Below, piece after piece: positions 31,291-39,824 of a stretch of 42,910 nucleotides of DNA. A program made the translations under genes and the position numbers. Every line of letters begins with the position of its first letter. Position 1 is the first letter of the stretch. Source of the stretch: Gemmataceae bacterium (GTDB lineage Bacteria > Planctomycetota > Planctomycetia > Gemmatales > Gemmataceae). The notes beneath the pieces are model-generated. The model had not been told where the DNA came from and made no database searches. It saw only the letters and a program-made list of their open reading frames with translations. The stretch lies in NCBI GenBank assembly GCA_019694755.1, contig JAIBBI010000030.1, forward strand, positions 1 through 42,910, given 5' to 3'.

Positions 31291-32238
31291 GTGGATTACG
31301 AAACACTCCTGCCGATGGTGGTCTTCCTGCTCATCATGGGCGGAATCTACTTCGCATTGCAGCTTCTCTCCAACCGGACTTCGCACACGGAAGAGCGGCT
31401 CGAGCGGATCGGCCGGCCGAAGTCGCTCATGGAAATCGACCTGAACACGCAGCCGCGGGCCGAGCGGTTTACGGGCCTGAAAGACGCGGCCACGTCGCTC
31501 GGCGGTGCGCTCGAGCCGCAATCGGAACTCGAACGCAGCGCACTGCGCATCAAGCTGGCCAACGCCGGCTTCCGCAGCGAGTCCGCGGCCTCCGTGTACC
31601 AGGGCATCCGCATGGCGACGTTCCTCGCCTTCATCGTCTGCGGCGGCCTCTACTTCACGATCAAATACGGAATGACGTTCAAGGCCGCACAGTACGTGCT
31701 GTTCTGCGGCGGCGTCGGCTTCTACGTCCCGTCGCTCGGACTGGCATTCCTCCGCAGCCAGCGGCAGCAGCAGATCTTCCTGTGCCTGCCCGACGCGCTC
31801 GACCTCATGGTCGTGTGCGTGGAGAGCGGCCTCGGCCTCGACGCGGCCATGCGGCGCGTCACCGACGAGATGAAAGGCCATGCCAAGGTCCTGGCCGAGG
31901 AGTTCGGCCTGGCCAACCTCCAGCTCCAGATGGGCCGGCCTCGCCGCGAGGTGCTGCACGACCTCGGCGTCCGCACGGGAGTCGACGACATGCGGAGCCT
32001 GGCGGCGATTCTGATCCAGGCCGACCGCTTCGGGGCGTCGATCGCCCAGGCCCTCCGCGTGCAATCCGACTCGATGCGGACCCGCCGGAAGCAGATCGCT
32101 GAAGAAAAAGCCGCCAAGACGGCCGTGCAACTGATCTTCCCGCTCGTGCTCTTCATCTTCCCCGGGATCTTCGTGGTGCTGGTCGGGCCCGCCGCCATCC
32201 AGATCGCGAAGAACCTGCTGCCGAAGATGGGTGGATAA
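31291..32238 (+). CDS. tadC: Type II secretion F family protein, TadC
   Basis: 315 residues. N-terminal membrane helix (LPMVVFLLIMGGIYFALQLL), a pair of membrane helices near residues 108-152, T2SSF domain with LPDALDLMVVCVESGLGLDA, MRRVTDEMKGHAKVLAEEF and MRSLAAILIQADRFGASIAQ, and a final helix (LIFPLVLFIFPGIFVVLVGP). Second platform protein of the Tad apparatus, expected to pair with TadB in the inner membrane. GTG at 31291 is preferred because GGAG lies 8 bases upstream; a TTG two codons earlier is too close to it. The following 157 bases before the next gene carry no obvious gene. Confidence 0.92.
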   Translation: MDYETLLPMVVFLLIMGGIYFALQLLSNRTSHTEERLERIGRPKSLMEIDLNTQPRAERFTGLKDAATSLGGALEPQSELERSALRIKLANAGFRSESAASVYQGIRMATFLAFIVCGGLYFTIKYGMTFKAAQYVLFCGGVGFYVPSLGLAFLRSQRQQQIFLCLPDALDLMVVCVESGLGLDAAMRRVTDEMKGHAKVLAEEFGLANLQLQMGRPRREVLHDLGVRTGVDDMRSLAAILIQADRFGASIAQALRVQSDSMRTRRKQIAEEKAAKTAVQLIFPLVLFIFPGIFVVLVGPAAIQIAKNLLPKMGG

Positions 32239-32395
32239 TCCCGGCTTTCCGGGTGAACAGGGAAAGACTGTTGAAGCGGGCAAGACGGATATGCCGATAT
32301 TGACTCGGAAGCCGTTCTGACAAGACCGGCCATCGCATGGATGCGACGACCCCCCGCCGGCGGGAATCACCCGGTCGGCCGCCAAGGAGTGGACG

Positions 32396-33043
32396 ATGAA
32401 CCGAGTCATCAGCAAGACGCTGGCGGCGACGACGCTGGCGAGCGGCCTGGCCGCAACCGGTTGTACAAACCTGGGTAAGTGCATCGACCCGTGCTACCCC
32501 GAACGATACATCGCGAGCGCGCGGTCTTCCGTGACCGCGGCATTCGCCCCGCAAGTGCAAAACGGCCATATCCTCGACCAGACGGTGTGGAACTACCACT
32601 TCGAGACTGGCAAGGATGAGCTGACGGCCGGCGGCCGGGATCACCTCGACGGCCTCGTCCGCCGTCGGCCGAGCCCGGACCCGCGGGTCTTCATCGCGAC
32701 GGCTCGGGACCTGGTGTACGACGCCGGGAACCCGGACAAGTTCGTGGAACTCCGCCGCGACCTCGACGAAAAGCGGGCGATCGCCGTGCAGAAATACCTG
32801 GCGGCCCAGACGGCCGGCCGGCCGATGCAGTTCGAAATGGTCGTCCACGACCCGAGCGACGTCGGCCAGCACGCCTACCCGACCAACCGGTCCATCCTGT
32901 TGAATCACAACACGACGACCGGCAGCGCGATCACCGGGTCGTCGGCCAGCACGGCCGGGCAGGGCCAGAGCAACAGCAATCAGGGCGCGTCGGGCGGCCA
33001 GGGCGCTGGCGCCGGCGCGGGAAGCTCCGGCGGAAACCGCTGA
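32396..33043 (+). CDS. Lipoprotein with OmpA-like domain, Tad-associated
   Basis: 215 residues. MNRVISKTLAATTLASGLAATGC is shortened here to its lipobox LAATGC (Cys23). Residues 60-165 resemble a diverged OmpA-C domain (WNYHFETGKDELTAGGRDHL, then VELRRDLDEKRAIAVQKYLA), the type that binds peptidoglycan; key Asp/Arg residues are not clearly kept. The last 45 residues are low-complexity Gly/Ser/Asn/Gln (GSAITGSSASTAGQGQSNSN). Such lipoproteins are found in planctomycete Tad loci and may anchor the secretion channel. ATG at 32396 with AAGGAG about 7 bases upstream. Confidence 0.78.
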   Translation: MNRVISKTLAATTLASGLAATGCTNLGKCIDPCYPERYIASARSSVTAAFAPQVQNGHILDQTVWNYHFETGKDELTAGGRDHLDGLVRRRPSPDPRVFIATARDLVYDAGNPDKFVELRRDLDEKRAIAVQKYLAAQTAGRPMQFEMVVHDPSDVGQHAYPTNRSILLNHNTTTGSAITGSSASTAGQGQSNSNQGASGGQGAGAGAGSSGGNR

Positions 33044-33116
33044 CGCTTCGCGAGTCCACTACGAACCACCCGCGGCGGCCGGCCTGCACGGTCGCCGCGG
33101 GCCCTTGAACACCATC

Positions 33117-33362
33117 ATGATCCGCATCCTTGCCGCCATCGTGCTCCTTTCCTTTCTCGCCGCGCCGGCCCGCGCCGTGTCGCCTCCCCCGCGTGCTACA
33201 ATGGTGTGCATCGGCGACCTCCCCTCCTTCGACTGGGATTGGGATAGCTTTCGCAAATACTGGCGCAACCAGTTCGGCAAGACGACTGGCGCGTTCGGCA
33301 TCGTTGCGGTCGTCGTCGGTATCGGCATCGTCATCGTGATGAGCGCCAAAAAGAAAACCTGA
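33117..33362 (+). CDS. Small secreted/membrane protein in the Tad region
   Basis: 81 residues, not recognised. Signal peptide (MIRILAAIVLLSFLAAPARA), a short polar middle with SFDWDWDSFRKYWRNQFGKT, then a membrane helix (AFGIVAVVVGIGIVIVMSA) and a basic end (KKKT). ATG at 33117; a TTG four codons earlier is possible. No clear ribosome-binding site. It sits 17 bases before the AAA ATPase gene and 73 bases after the lipoprotein, so it is probably part of the same transcript. Could be a minor structural or assembly component of the Tad apparatus; that is from position only. Confidence 0.62.
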   Translation: MIRILAAIVLLSFLAAPARAVSPPPRATMVCIGDLPSFDWDWDSFRKYWRNQFGKTTGAFGIVAVVVGIGIVIVMSAKKKT

Positions 33363-33379
33363 CGACCGGGGAGTCGTCC

Positions 33380-34726
33380 ATGACTACGGCCCGTCCGAAA
33401 TCCACGTTCCTCGAATGGGAAGGCTCGGGTGCCCCCGACGCCCCCAGCTCACCGGAATCGCTCCGCGAGGCCGGCCTGAGCATGTCGCTGCTCACCGACC
33501 TGATCCTGCGGACGCTCTACCAGCGCGGCTCGATGCTGGGCCTCGATCTGGCCCGATACCTCTGTTTACCGTTCAAAATCGTCGAAGACGGCATCCGGTT
33601 CCTGAAAGACGAGAAGTGCATCGAGGTCACCGGCGGCGAAATCATCGGCCGGGTGAGCTACCGGTTCACGCTCACCGACCTCGGCCGGGAGCGGGCCCAC
33701 GACGCGATGCGGCAATGCGCCTACGTCGGCCCCGCGCCGGTCCCGCTCGAAGATTACATCGAGCAGACCTACCGTCAGACCGTGACCGGTATCAGTTGCA
33801 CGCCCGAGGTGCTCCGGGCTCCGTTCTCGCACCTCGTCCTGCCCGAGACCATGTTCAGCGCGCTCGGCCCCGCGATCGTCAGCGGCAAGAGCGTGTTCAT
33901 TTACGGTCCGCCGGGCAACGGCAAGACTGCCATGGCCCGGTCGATCGGCGACTTCATGAACCAGCAAGGCGGGAGCATCTTCCTGCCCTATGCGTTCCTC
34001 GCCGAGGGCAGCATCGTCACGGTGTTCGACCCGTCGGTCCACGTGCCCGACGAAGACCGGGCCAAGGACGACGGAGCAGACACCCGCGTCCGCGACCTGC
34101 TCGTCACGCACACCGTCGACGCCCGCTGGGTGAAAGTCCGCCGGCCGGTCATCGTGACGGGCGGCGAGTTGAACCTGGAAATGCTCGACCTGCGGTACAA
34201 CCCCGCGGCCAACTACTACCAGGCCCCGCTGCACGTGAAGGCCAACGGCGGCGTGTTCCTGATCGACGACTTCGGCCGGCAGCTCGTCAGCCCGAAGGAA
34301 CTCCTCAACCGCTGGATTCTGCCGCTCGAAGACCGGCACGACTTCCTCACGCTTTCCAACGGCAAGAAGTTCCAGGTGCCGTTCGAGCAGTTGATCCTCT
34401 TCTCGACCAACCTCGACCCGAAAGACCTCGTCGACGACGCGTTCCTCCGGCGTATCCGCCACAAGGTCCAGGTCCACGCCCCGACCCGCGAGATTTATGA
34501 GAAGATCTTCTACGGCGTGGCCAAGCGGCTGGGAATGGGCCAGTGCCCGGAGGCGATCGACTACCTCTACGAGCGGTATTACGAGCAGGGCCGGTCGCCG
34601 CGAGCCTCGGACTGTCGGGATTTGCTGGAGATCGTGCAGTCGATTTGCCGATACCGGCGTCAGCCCGTCGTCTTGACCCGCGACCTGGTCGCCGAGGCCG
34701 CCTCGACGTTCATCGCGGAATTCTGA
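33380..34726 (+). CDS. AAA ATPase with N-terminal winged-helix domain, Tad-associated
   Basis: 448 residues. Residues 30-110 look like a winged helix (SLLTDLILRTLYQRGSMLGL, then IRFLKDEKCIEVTGG). The AAA core has Walker A VFIYGPPGNGKTAMARS near residue 175, Walker B GVFLIDDFGRQ near 292, a sensor-like LILFSTNLDPKDLVDDAFL and an arginine pair LRRIRHKVQ. It is not the TadA/CpaF secretion ATPase, which has a different fold order. ATPases of this shape occur beside planctomycete pilus genes; their role is not known to me. ATG at 33380, with ACCGGGGAG 10-15 bases before it. Next gene follows after 39 bases. Confidence 0.85.
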   Translation: MTTARPKSTFLEWEGSGAPDAPSSPESLREAGLSMSLLTDLILRTLYQRGSMLGLDLARYLCLPFKIVEDGIRFLKDEKCIEVTGGEIIGRVSYRFTLTDLGRERAHDAMRQCAYVGPAPVPLEDYIEQTYRQTVTGISCTPEVLRAPFSHLVLPETMFSALGPAIVSGKSVFIYGPPGNGKTAMARSIGDFMNQQGGSIFLPYAFLAEGSIVTVFDPSVHVPDEDRAKDDGADTRVRDLLVTHTVDARWVKVRRPVIVTGGELNLEMLDLRYNPAANYYQAPLHVKANGGVFLIDDFGRQLVSPKELLNRWILPLEDRHDFLTLSNGKKFQVPFEQLILFSTNLDPKDLVDDAFLRRIRHKVQVHAPTREIYEKIFYGVAKRLGMGQCPEAIDYLYERYYEQGRSPRASDCRDLLEIVQSICRYRRQPVVLTRDLVAEAASTFIAEF

Positions 34727-34765
34727 TGCGGGCGGGGTGCAGGACGTGCCCCGGGGGATTTCGAC

Positions 34766-35626
34766 ATGCACGGACGCGTTCGGTTTGCCGGCCTGTTTCT
34801 CGCCGCCCTCGCCGGCTGCCAATCCAGCAATCCATCGACCAATCTGACCTCGCTTCCGTCGCCGAAGATGATGAAGCCGGCGGCCGGCGAAGCGACCGTG
34901 GCCCGCGCCATCGCTACGACCGATCCGAAGAAGCGCAACGAGCCGATCAAGCCTTCCACGTACGTCGCGCTGGGCAACTATCGCGACCAGTTGGCGGCCA
35001 ACCCCGAGTTGTCGTTCGGCGATGCCGAGCAGATCCGCTCGTCGGCCCGCGCCGCCTATCACGAAGCCCTCAAGGTTGATCCGAAGTGCGCCGCGGCTTA
35101 CATCGGACTGGCCAAGAGCTACGTCGCCATCGAGGACGCGCAGCAGGCTTTCGCCATGTACGAGAAGGCCCTGCAGAACGTGCCCAACGACGCGGCCCTG
35201 TGGTACGAAAAGGGCCTGACCCACGCCAGGTTCAAGGACTTCGACGGGGCGATTGCGAGCTTCCAACACGCGACCAAGCTCGACCCGGATAACCGCCAGT
35301 ACAAGCGGACCCTGGGAATCACGTACTCCCGCACCGGCAAGTTTGAAGAAGCATTCGCCACGCTCCGCGGCTGCATGAAGGAAGAAGAAGCCCATTACAC
35401 CCTGGCCCGGATGGCGTGCCACCTCGACCGCCCGGACGTCGGCCGGGAGTACCTCGCGCTTTCGCTGAAGGCCCACCCTACGTTTATGCCGGCCCATCAA
35501 ATGCTGATGGAACTGAACAACGGACACGCACCCACGACGGCTCCGGACAGCGGCATCGCGCAGGTGGGATACTCGCAGCCGCAATGGACGCCCGCGCCGC
35601 GGGTGCAGGTGGGCGGGGTCGAGTAG
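34766..35626 (+). CDS. TPR lipoprotein, TadD-like
   Basis: 286 residues. MHGRVRFAGLFLAALAGC is a lipoprotein signal (Cys18). Residues 85-235 contain four or five tetratricopeptide repeats (AAYIGLAKSYVAIEDAQQAF, ALWYEKGLTHARFKDFDGAI, KRTLGITYSRTGKFEEAFAT). The tail is Pro/Gln-rich (YSQPQWTPAPRVQVGG). TadD proteins are TPR lipoproteins needed for assembly of the Tad secretin, which fits the context. ATG at 34766, with GGGG and no clear SD. It ends the Tad-related run; the next gene starts 133 bases later. Confidence 0.85.
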   Translation: MHGRVRFAGLFLAALAGCQSSNPSTNLTSLPSPKMMKPAAGEATVARAIATTDPKKRNEPIKPSTYVALGNYRDQLAANPELSFGDAEQIRSSARAAYHEALKVDPKCAAAYIGLAKSYVAIEDAQQAFAMYEKALQNVPNDAALWYEKGLTHARFKDFDGAIASFQHATKLDPDNRQYKRTLGITYSRTGKFEEAFATLRGCMKEEEAHYTLARMACHLDRPDVGREYLALSLKAHPTFMPAHQMLMELNNGHAPTTAPDSGIAQVGYSQPQWTPAPRVQVGGVE

Positions 35627-35759
35627 CCGGCCGGGAACTTGAGCCAATCTGAAAATTCGGTGCGGCCCGCGCCCGCGCAAGTCGCACATTCCGTCGCCTT
35701 CGCCGGCACGCCGACCAAAAACCGGGTAGAGTTGGGGATACCGACCCGGAGCCGACCCG

Positions 35760-36521
35760 TTGGACCCCATTCTCGCCGCCATTTGTGCGGAACCGGACGA
35801 CGACCTGCCCCGTCTGGTCTGGGCCGACTGGCTGGAGGACCGGGGCGATCCGCGGGCCGAATTCGTGCGCCTGCAGATGGCCGAGCACCTCGGCGAGCCC
35901 GGCGATCCCGCGCGATGTAGCGAACTTCTGAAGCAGTTTGGCCGGAAGTGGGCAGGGCCGCTGGCCGACTGGTCGTTCGACATCACCTGGCGGCGCGGTC
36001 TGCCCGACCACCTCGTGCTCCCCGCGGAAGTTTTCATCGACCTGGCCGGGCCGATCTTCGAGTTGGCCCCCGTCCGCGGCGTCACCCTGCTCGGAGCGGC
36101 ACGCCGGATGCGCGAACTTGTCCGCGTGCGGGAACTGGAACGGCTGCGGTCGCTTCACTTCACCGGCGGGCGGATCGGCGACAGTGGCGCAGCGAAACTT
36201 GCGGCGTGTCACCAGTTCCAGAACCTGCACACACTCCGCCTCGGGACTTGCCACCTCTCCAGCGCGGCCCTCGACGACCTCCGCCACAATGACGCCCTGG
36301 CGGGCCTGCGCTCGCTCGACCTGCACGACAACGCCATTGACCGTTGGGGCGTCCGCCGGCTTGCGGAGTCGAGCGCGTTTCCGATGCTCGAGTCGCTCGA
36401 CCTCCGGCAGAACGACTGTAACGAGGCGGACCTGAAGGCCTTCCGGCATTCGCCGATCCGCCGGCGGCTGGTAGACTTGCTTGCGGACGGGCCCGCGCCG
36501 TTGAGCGCGATTGCCGGGTGA
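35760..36521 (+). CDS. TIGR02996 domain protein with leucine-rich repeats
   Basis: 253 residues. Residues 1-45 match the TIGR02996 domain, a short repeat-companion domain largely confined to Gemmata-like planctomycetes: MDPILAAICAEPDDDLPRLV, then WADWLEDRGDPRAEFVRLQ. Residues 120-235 are LRR-like (LERLRSLHFTGGRIGDSGAA, then LAGLRSLDLHDNAIDRWGVR and LESLDLRQNDCNEADLKAF). Such proteins are probably protein-binding; no enzymatic motif. The start is TTG at 35760, since the domain begins directly there and no ATG is available. This gene is the best taxonomic clue in the window. Confidence 0.88.
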   Translation: MDPILAAICAEPDDDLPRLVWADWLEDRGDPRAEFVRLQMAEHLGEPGDPARCSELLKQFGRKWAGPLADWSFDITWRRGLPDHLVLPAEVFIDLAGPIFELAPVRGVTLLGAARRMRELVRVRELERLRSLHFTGGRIGDSGAAKLAACHQFQNLHTLRLGTCHLSSAALDDLRHNDALAGLRSLDLHDNAIDRWGVRRLAESSAFPMLESLDLRQNDCNEADLKAFRHSPIRRRLVDLLADGPAPLSAIAG

Positions 36522-36549
36522 CCCGTTCGCCATGCCGGAGCCCTACGCC

Positions 36550-37002
36550 ATGAAGCCGATTGTCTGCGACGTATTCGTACAGGCCCCGCCCGACCGTGTG
36601 TTTCGTCTCGCCAGCGACTTTCCGAGAGCGGCCGGCCGGATTCCCGACATCATCAAGATCGAGATGCTGACACCCGAACCCGTCGGCGTCGGCACGAAGT
36701 TCAAGGAAACGCGGAAGATGTTCGGCAAGGAAGCGACCGAGACGATGGAAGTCGCCGAATTCGACCCCCCACGCAGCTACAAACTGCACGCCAACTCCTG
36801 TGGAACGATCTACGAATTCCGGATGACGTTCACGCCCGAGGGGAATGGCACGCGTTTGGCGGCGAGTTTTACCGCCACGCCCGTCAGCTTCTGGGCCAGG
36901 ATCATGTCACCGATGATGTACATGATGTCGGGATTCATGAAGAAGTGCCTGTTGGGCGATATGAACGCCATTCGCACAGCCGCCGAGCAGACCGCGCACT
37001 GA
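36550..37002 (+). CDS. SRPBCC family protein
   Basis: 150 residues, START/Bet v1-like (SRPBCC) fold that makes a deep hydrophobic ligand cavity. The opening MKPIVCDVFVQAPPDRVFRL, the central IEMLTPEPVGVGTKFKETRK, EVAEFDPPRSYKLHA and RMTFTPEGNGTRLAASFTAT match the polyketide-cyclase/dehydrase type, with a hydrophobic final helix (MSPMMYMMSGFMKKCLLGDM). Ligand unknown. ATG at 36550 with GGAG 9 bases upstream; an ATG at 36532 is an alternative that would include this ribosome-binding site. It starts 28 bases after the LRR gene. Confidence 0.83.
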   Translation: MKPIVCDVFVQAPPDRVFRLASDFPRAAGRIPDIIKIEMLTPEPVGVGTKFKETRKMFGKEATETMEVAEFDPPRSYKLHANSCGTIYEFRMTFTPEGNGTRLAASFTATPVSFWARIMSPMMYMMSGFMKKCLLGDMNAIRTAAEQTAH

Positions 37003-37026
37003 CCGCACCGGCCGCGACCGCGTAAC

Positions 37027-37048
37027 ATCTCCGGACAGCCCCGGAGAT
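37027..37048 (+). promoter_or_regulatory. Hairpin that encloses a ribosome-binding site
   Basis: ATCTCCGG-ACAGCC-CCGGAGAT: an 8-bp perfect stem with a 6-base loop, ending 4 bases before the ATG of the esterase gene. Its right arm contains the GGAG ribosome-binding site. Folding of the mRNA would hide that site. It may also mark the end of the SRPBCC transcript, but no T-run follows. Confidence 0.5.
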
Positions 37049-37051
37049 ATC

Positions 37052-38581
37052 ATGATGCGGTTTCCCTCGGTCATGCTTGTGCTCGTGTGTCCGCTCCTGA
37101 TCGCGGCGGAGCCCGCGCCGTTCCGGATCAGCGTCCGACTCGACCCCAAGATCACGGCGAGCGTAGCGGGCGAGCGCGTCATCGTCGTGCTCGGCCGGGC
37201 CGGGTCGAAGAACCCGCGGAGCAGCATCGGCAACACGGGGATGGACGCCGCCCCGATTCTCGGCACCGACGCGACTGCCCCGCGGGCTGATGGCGTCATT
37301 GCCGAACTCGACAACAAGTCGATTCACTTCCCGCTCCCGAGCCTCGCGGCACTCAAACCAGGCAAGTACTCCGTCCAGGCGGTCGTCCACCGCAACCGTG
37401 ACCTCAACTTCCCGAACGCCCCTGGCGACCTGTACGGCCCGGCCGTCGATGCTGACATCGATTTCAGCAAGCCCGGCAACCTCGCGCTGACCATCGACAG
37501 CGCAGTCCCCGACGAAGCCGTGCCGGCGGACACCGACCGCGTCAAATTCCTGAAGTTCCCTTCAAAGCTACTCAGTGACTTTCACGGCCGGCCGATGTTC
37601 TACCGGGCCGCAGTCGTGTTGCCGGCCGACTTCGATAAAGAGCCGACCCGTAAATACCCCCTCCGCGTCCACATCGGCGGATACGGGTCGCGTTACACAA
37701 TGGCGCGGTCCATGGGCATGCGACGGCCTACCGAGCCGAAGTTCCTCACGCTCGTGCTCGACGGGGCCGGGCCGTTCGGCGACCCGTATCAGGTCAACTC
37801 CGCCAACACCGGCCCCTTCGGCGACGCGCTGACCCGCGAACTGATCCCGCACGTCGAGGCGACCTATCGTGGCGTCGGCGCGGGCCATGCCCGCTTCACC
37901 GACGGGCACTCGACCGGCGGCTGGGTCTCGCTCGCGCTGCAGATCTTCTACCCCGACTACTTCGGCGGCTGCTGGTCGTTCTGCCCGGACCCTGTCGATT
38001 TCCGGGCGTTCGAAGTCATCAACATCTACAAGTCGCAGAACGCGTACGTCAACGACTACGGATTCGAGCGGCCCGCCAAGCGACTCGTCAACGGCGACGT
38101 GGTTTACACTGTTCGCCACGAGAACCACGTCGAGCGGGTCCTCGGCCGGGGCGACCGCTGGACGCTTTCCGGCAAGGACTGGGGCGCGTGGAATGCCACG
38201 TTCGGCCCGCGTGGCGACGACGGCCTGCCGAAGCCCCTTTGGGACGGCGCGACGGGAGCCATCGACAAGTCGGTCCTCGATCACTGGAAGAAGTACGACC
38301 TGCGACTGGTGGCCGAAGAGAACTGGGGCACGCTCGGTCCGAAGCTGCGTGGCAAGTTGCACATCTATGCCGGCGATTGCGACGACTACTTCCTGAACAA
38401 CGCCGTCCGGCTCATGGACCGGTTTCTCCAGCAGGCGAAGCCCCCGGCCGAGGCGACAGTCGTGATCGGCCCATACGCCAGCCACTCGTTCCACCCGCTG
38501 AGCGAAAAGCAGACGCTCGACGCCATGCAGGCCGCGTTCGAGAAGGGCGGCGGCGCTACACGGACCGTGCCGGCAAAATGA
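37052..38581 (+). CDS. Secreted esterase-like alpha/beta hydrolase
   Basis: 509 residues. Signal peptide MMRFPSVMLVLVCPLLIAA; a beta-rich N-terminal part of 160 residues; then an esterase (PF00756-type) domain with YRAAVVLPADFDKEPTRKYP, VHIGGYGSRYTMARSMGM, LVLDGAGPFGDPYQVNSANT, and the nucleophile TDGHSTGGWVSLAL. The acid is likely in LHIYAGDCDDYF and the His in YASHSFHP. Probably an exported esterase; substrate unknown. ATG at 37052, just behind a hairpin that holds its GGAG ribosome-binding site. Its last 26 bases overlap the end of the convergent fumarylacetoacetase gene. Confidence 0.85.
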   Translation: MMRFPSVMLVLVCPLLIAAEPAPFRISVRLDPKITASVAGERVIVVLGRAGSKNPRSSIGNTGMDAAPILGTDATAPRADGVIAELDNKSIHFPLPSLAALKPGKYSVQAVVHRNRDLNFPNAPGDLYGPAVDADIDFSKPGNLALTIDSAVPDEAVPADTDRVKFLKFPSKLLSDFHGRPMFYRAAVVLPADFDKEPTRKYPLRVHIGGYGSRYTMARSMGMRRPTEPKFLTLVLDGAGPFGDPYQVNSANTGPFGDALTRELIPHVEATYRGVGAGHARFTDGHSTGGWVSLALQIFYPDYFGGCWSFCPDPVDFRAFEVINIYKSQNAYVNDYGFERPAKRLVNGDVVYTVRHENHVERVLGRGDRWTLSGKDWGAWNATFGPRGDDGLPKPLWDGATGAIDKSVLDHWKKYDLRLVAEENWGTLGPKLRGKLHIYAGDCDDYFLNNAVRLMDRFLQQAKPPAEATVVIGPYASHSFHPLSEKQTLDAMQAAFEKGGGATRTVPAK

Positions 38582-39824
38582 CGCCGGTGACTTCGCCGAG
38601 CCCCACGCGGTAGCCGTCGCCCTGGCACCAGCCGGTCATCGTCACGCGGTCGCCGTCCTGAAGGAAGCTGCGCGTCTCGCCGTTGGGGAATGCAATGGGC
38701 TTGGTGCCCCGCCAAGCCAACTCCAACATGCTGCCGAACGATTCCGGCACCGGCCCGCTGATCGTGCCCGTGCCGAGCAGATCGCCGGGGCGGAGGTTGC
38801 AACCGTTCACGGTATGGTGAGCCAGTTGCTGGGCAAAGCTCCAGTAGAGATACCGGGCGTTCGACCGGCACACGACGTGCGGCCGATCCATCTTCGCCCC
38901 CTGGATGCTCACTTCGAGTTGGATGTCGTAGCCTTCCGGGCCTTTCGTCTTCAGGTAGGGCAGCGGCTCCGGGTCCTGCTTCGGGCCGGCCACGCGGAAC
39001 GGCTCCAGCGCTTCGAGCGGCACCACCCACGGGGAGATCGACGTGCCGAAATTCTTGGCCAGGAATGGCCCGAGCGGCACATACTCCCACGCCTGAATGT
39101 CGCGGGCAGACCAGTCATTGAGCAGCACCACGCCAAAGAGATGATCGGGAGTCCGGTCTGCGGGTATGGCCGTGCCAAGGTCGTTGCCCGTGCCGATGAA
39201 CGCGCCCAACTCCAACTCGAAGTCGACATTCTTGCTCGGCCCGAACAGCGGGGCCGGGGCGTCGGCCGGCTTGGTCTGGCCGCACGGCCGGCGGAGATCC
39301 GTGCCGCTGACGACAACGCTGCTGGCCCGCCCGTGATAGCCCACCGGCAAGTGCAACCAATTCGGCTGCAGGGCGTTGTCCGCCCCGCGCATCATCGTGC
39401 CGACGTTGGTCGCATGTTCGCGGGACGCGTAGAAGTCGGTGTAATCGCCAATCTCGCACGGCAGCAGCATCTCCACGTCGCGCTGAGCGACCAGCGCCTG
39501 GCCGCGCAGGGCGGAATCGTCGCGCAGCCTCGCTTCGTCGGCCGAGAGCAACCGGCTGATGACAGCCCGAGTGCCGGATTGCACCGCCCGCCCGGCCGCG
39601 AAAAACGCGTTGAGCGAGGGGCGATCGAAGTAGCCGCCGGGTAACAGGTCGCGGGCCGCCAGCACGGACAGGTCGAGCACCTGATCGCCGATGGCGACAC
39701 CGACCGCGGCCGGGCCGCCGGTCTGCCGACGGAACACGCCGTACGGCAGGTTCTGAATCGGGAAGTGCGAGTCGGCCGGCACGGGGATCCAGGAAGTCAG
39801 CCGGGGGTTCGTCGTCGGATTCAT
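38556..39824 (-). CDS. fahA: Fumarylacetoacetase
   Basis: 422 residues, the full length for the enzyme (EC 3.7.1.2), which hydrolyses fumarylacetoacetate to fumarate and acetoacetate in the last step of tyrosine breakdown. Visible motifs: NLPYGVFRRQ near the start, GDYTDFYASREHATNVGTMM (metal-binding Asp and catalytic His), LPVGYHGRASSVVVSGTDLR, KNVDFELELGAFIG (metal ligands), VLLNDWSARDIQAWEYVPLG and FGTSISPWVVP, and QLAHHTVNGCNLRPGDLLGTG. The ATG at 39824 overlaps the stop of an unknown gene (ATGA, 39821-39824). No homogentisate dioxygenase is in view. Confidence 0.94.
   Translation of the reverse strand: MNPTTNPRLTSWIPVPADSHFPIQNLPYGVFRRQTGGPAAVGVAIGDQVLDLSVLAARDLLPGGYFDRPSLNAFFAAGRAVQSGTRAVISRLLSADEARLRDDSALRGQALVAQRDVEMLLPCEIGDYTDFYASREHATNVGTMMRGADNALQPNWLHLPVGYHGRASSVVVSGTDLRRPCGQTKPADAPAPLFGPSKNVDFELELGAFIGTGNDLGTAIPADRTPDHLFGVVLLNDWSARDIQAWEYVPLGPFLAKNFGTSISPWVVPLEALEPFRVAGPKQDPEPLPYLKTKGPEGYDIQLEVSIQGAKMDRPHVVCRSNARYLYWSFAQQLAHHTVNGCNLRPGDLLGTGTISGPVPESFGSMLELAWRGTKPIAFPNGETRSFLQDGDRVTMTGWCQGDGYRVGLGEVTGVILPARSV

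Noticed and set aside
33566-36085. Minus-strand frame of 839 codons opposite the Tad-associated genes
   Set aside because: Antisense shadow across three good plus-strand genes.
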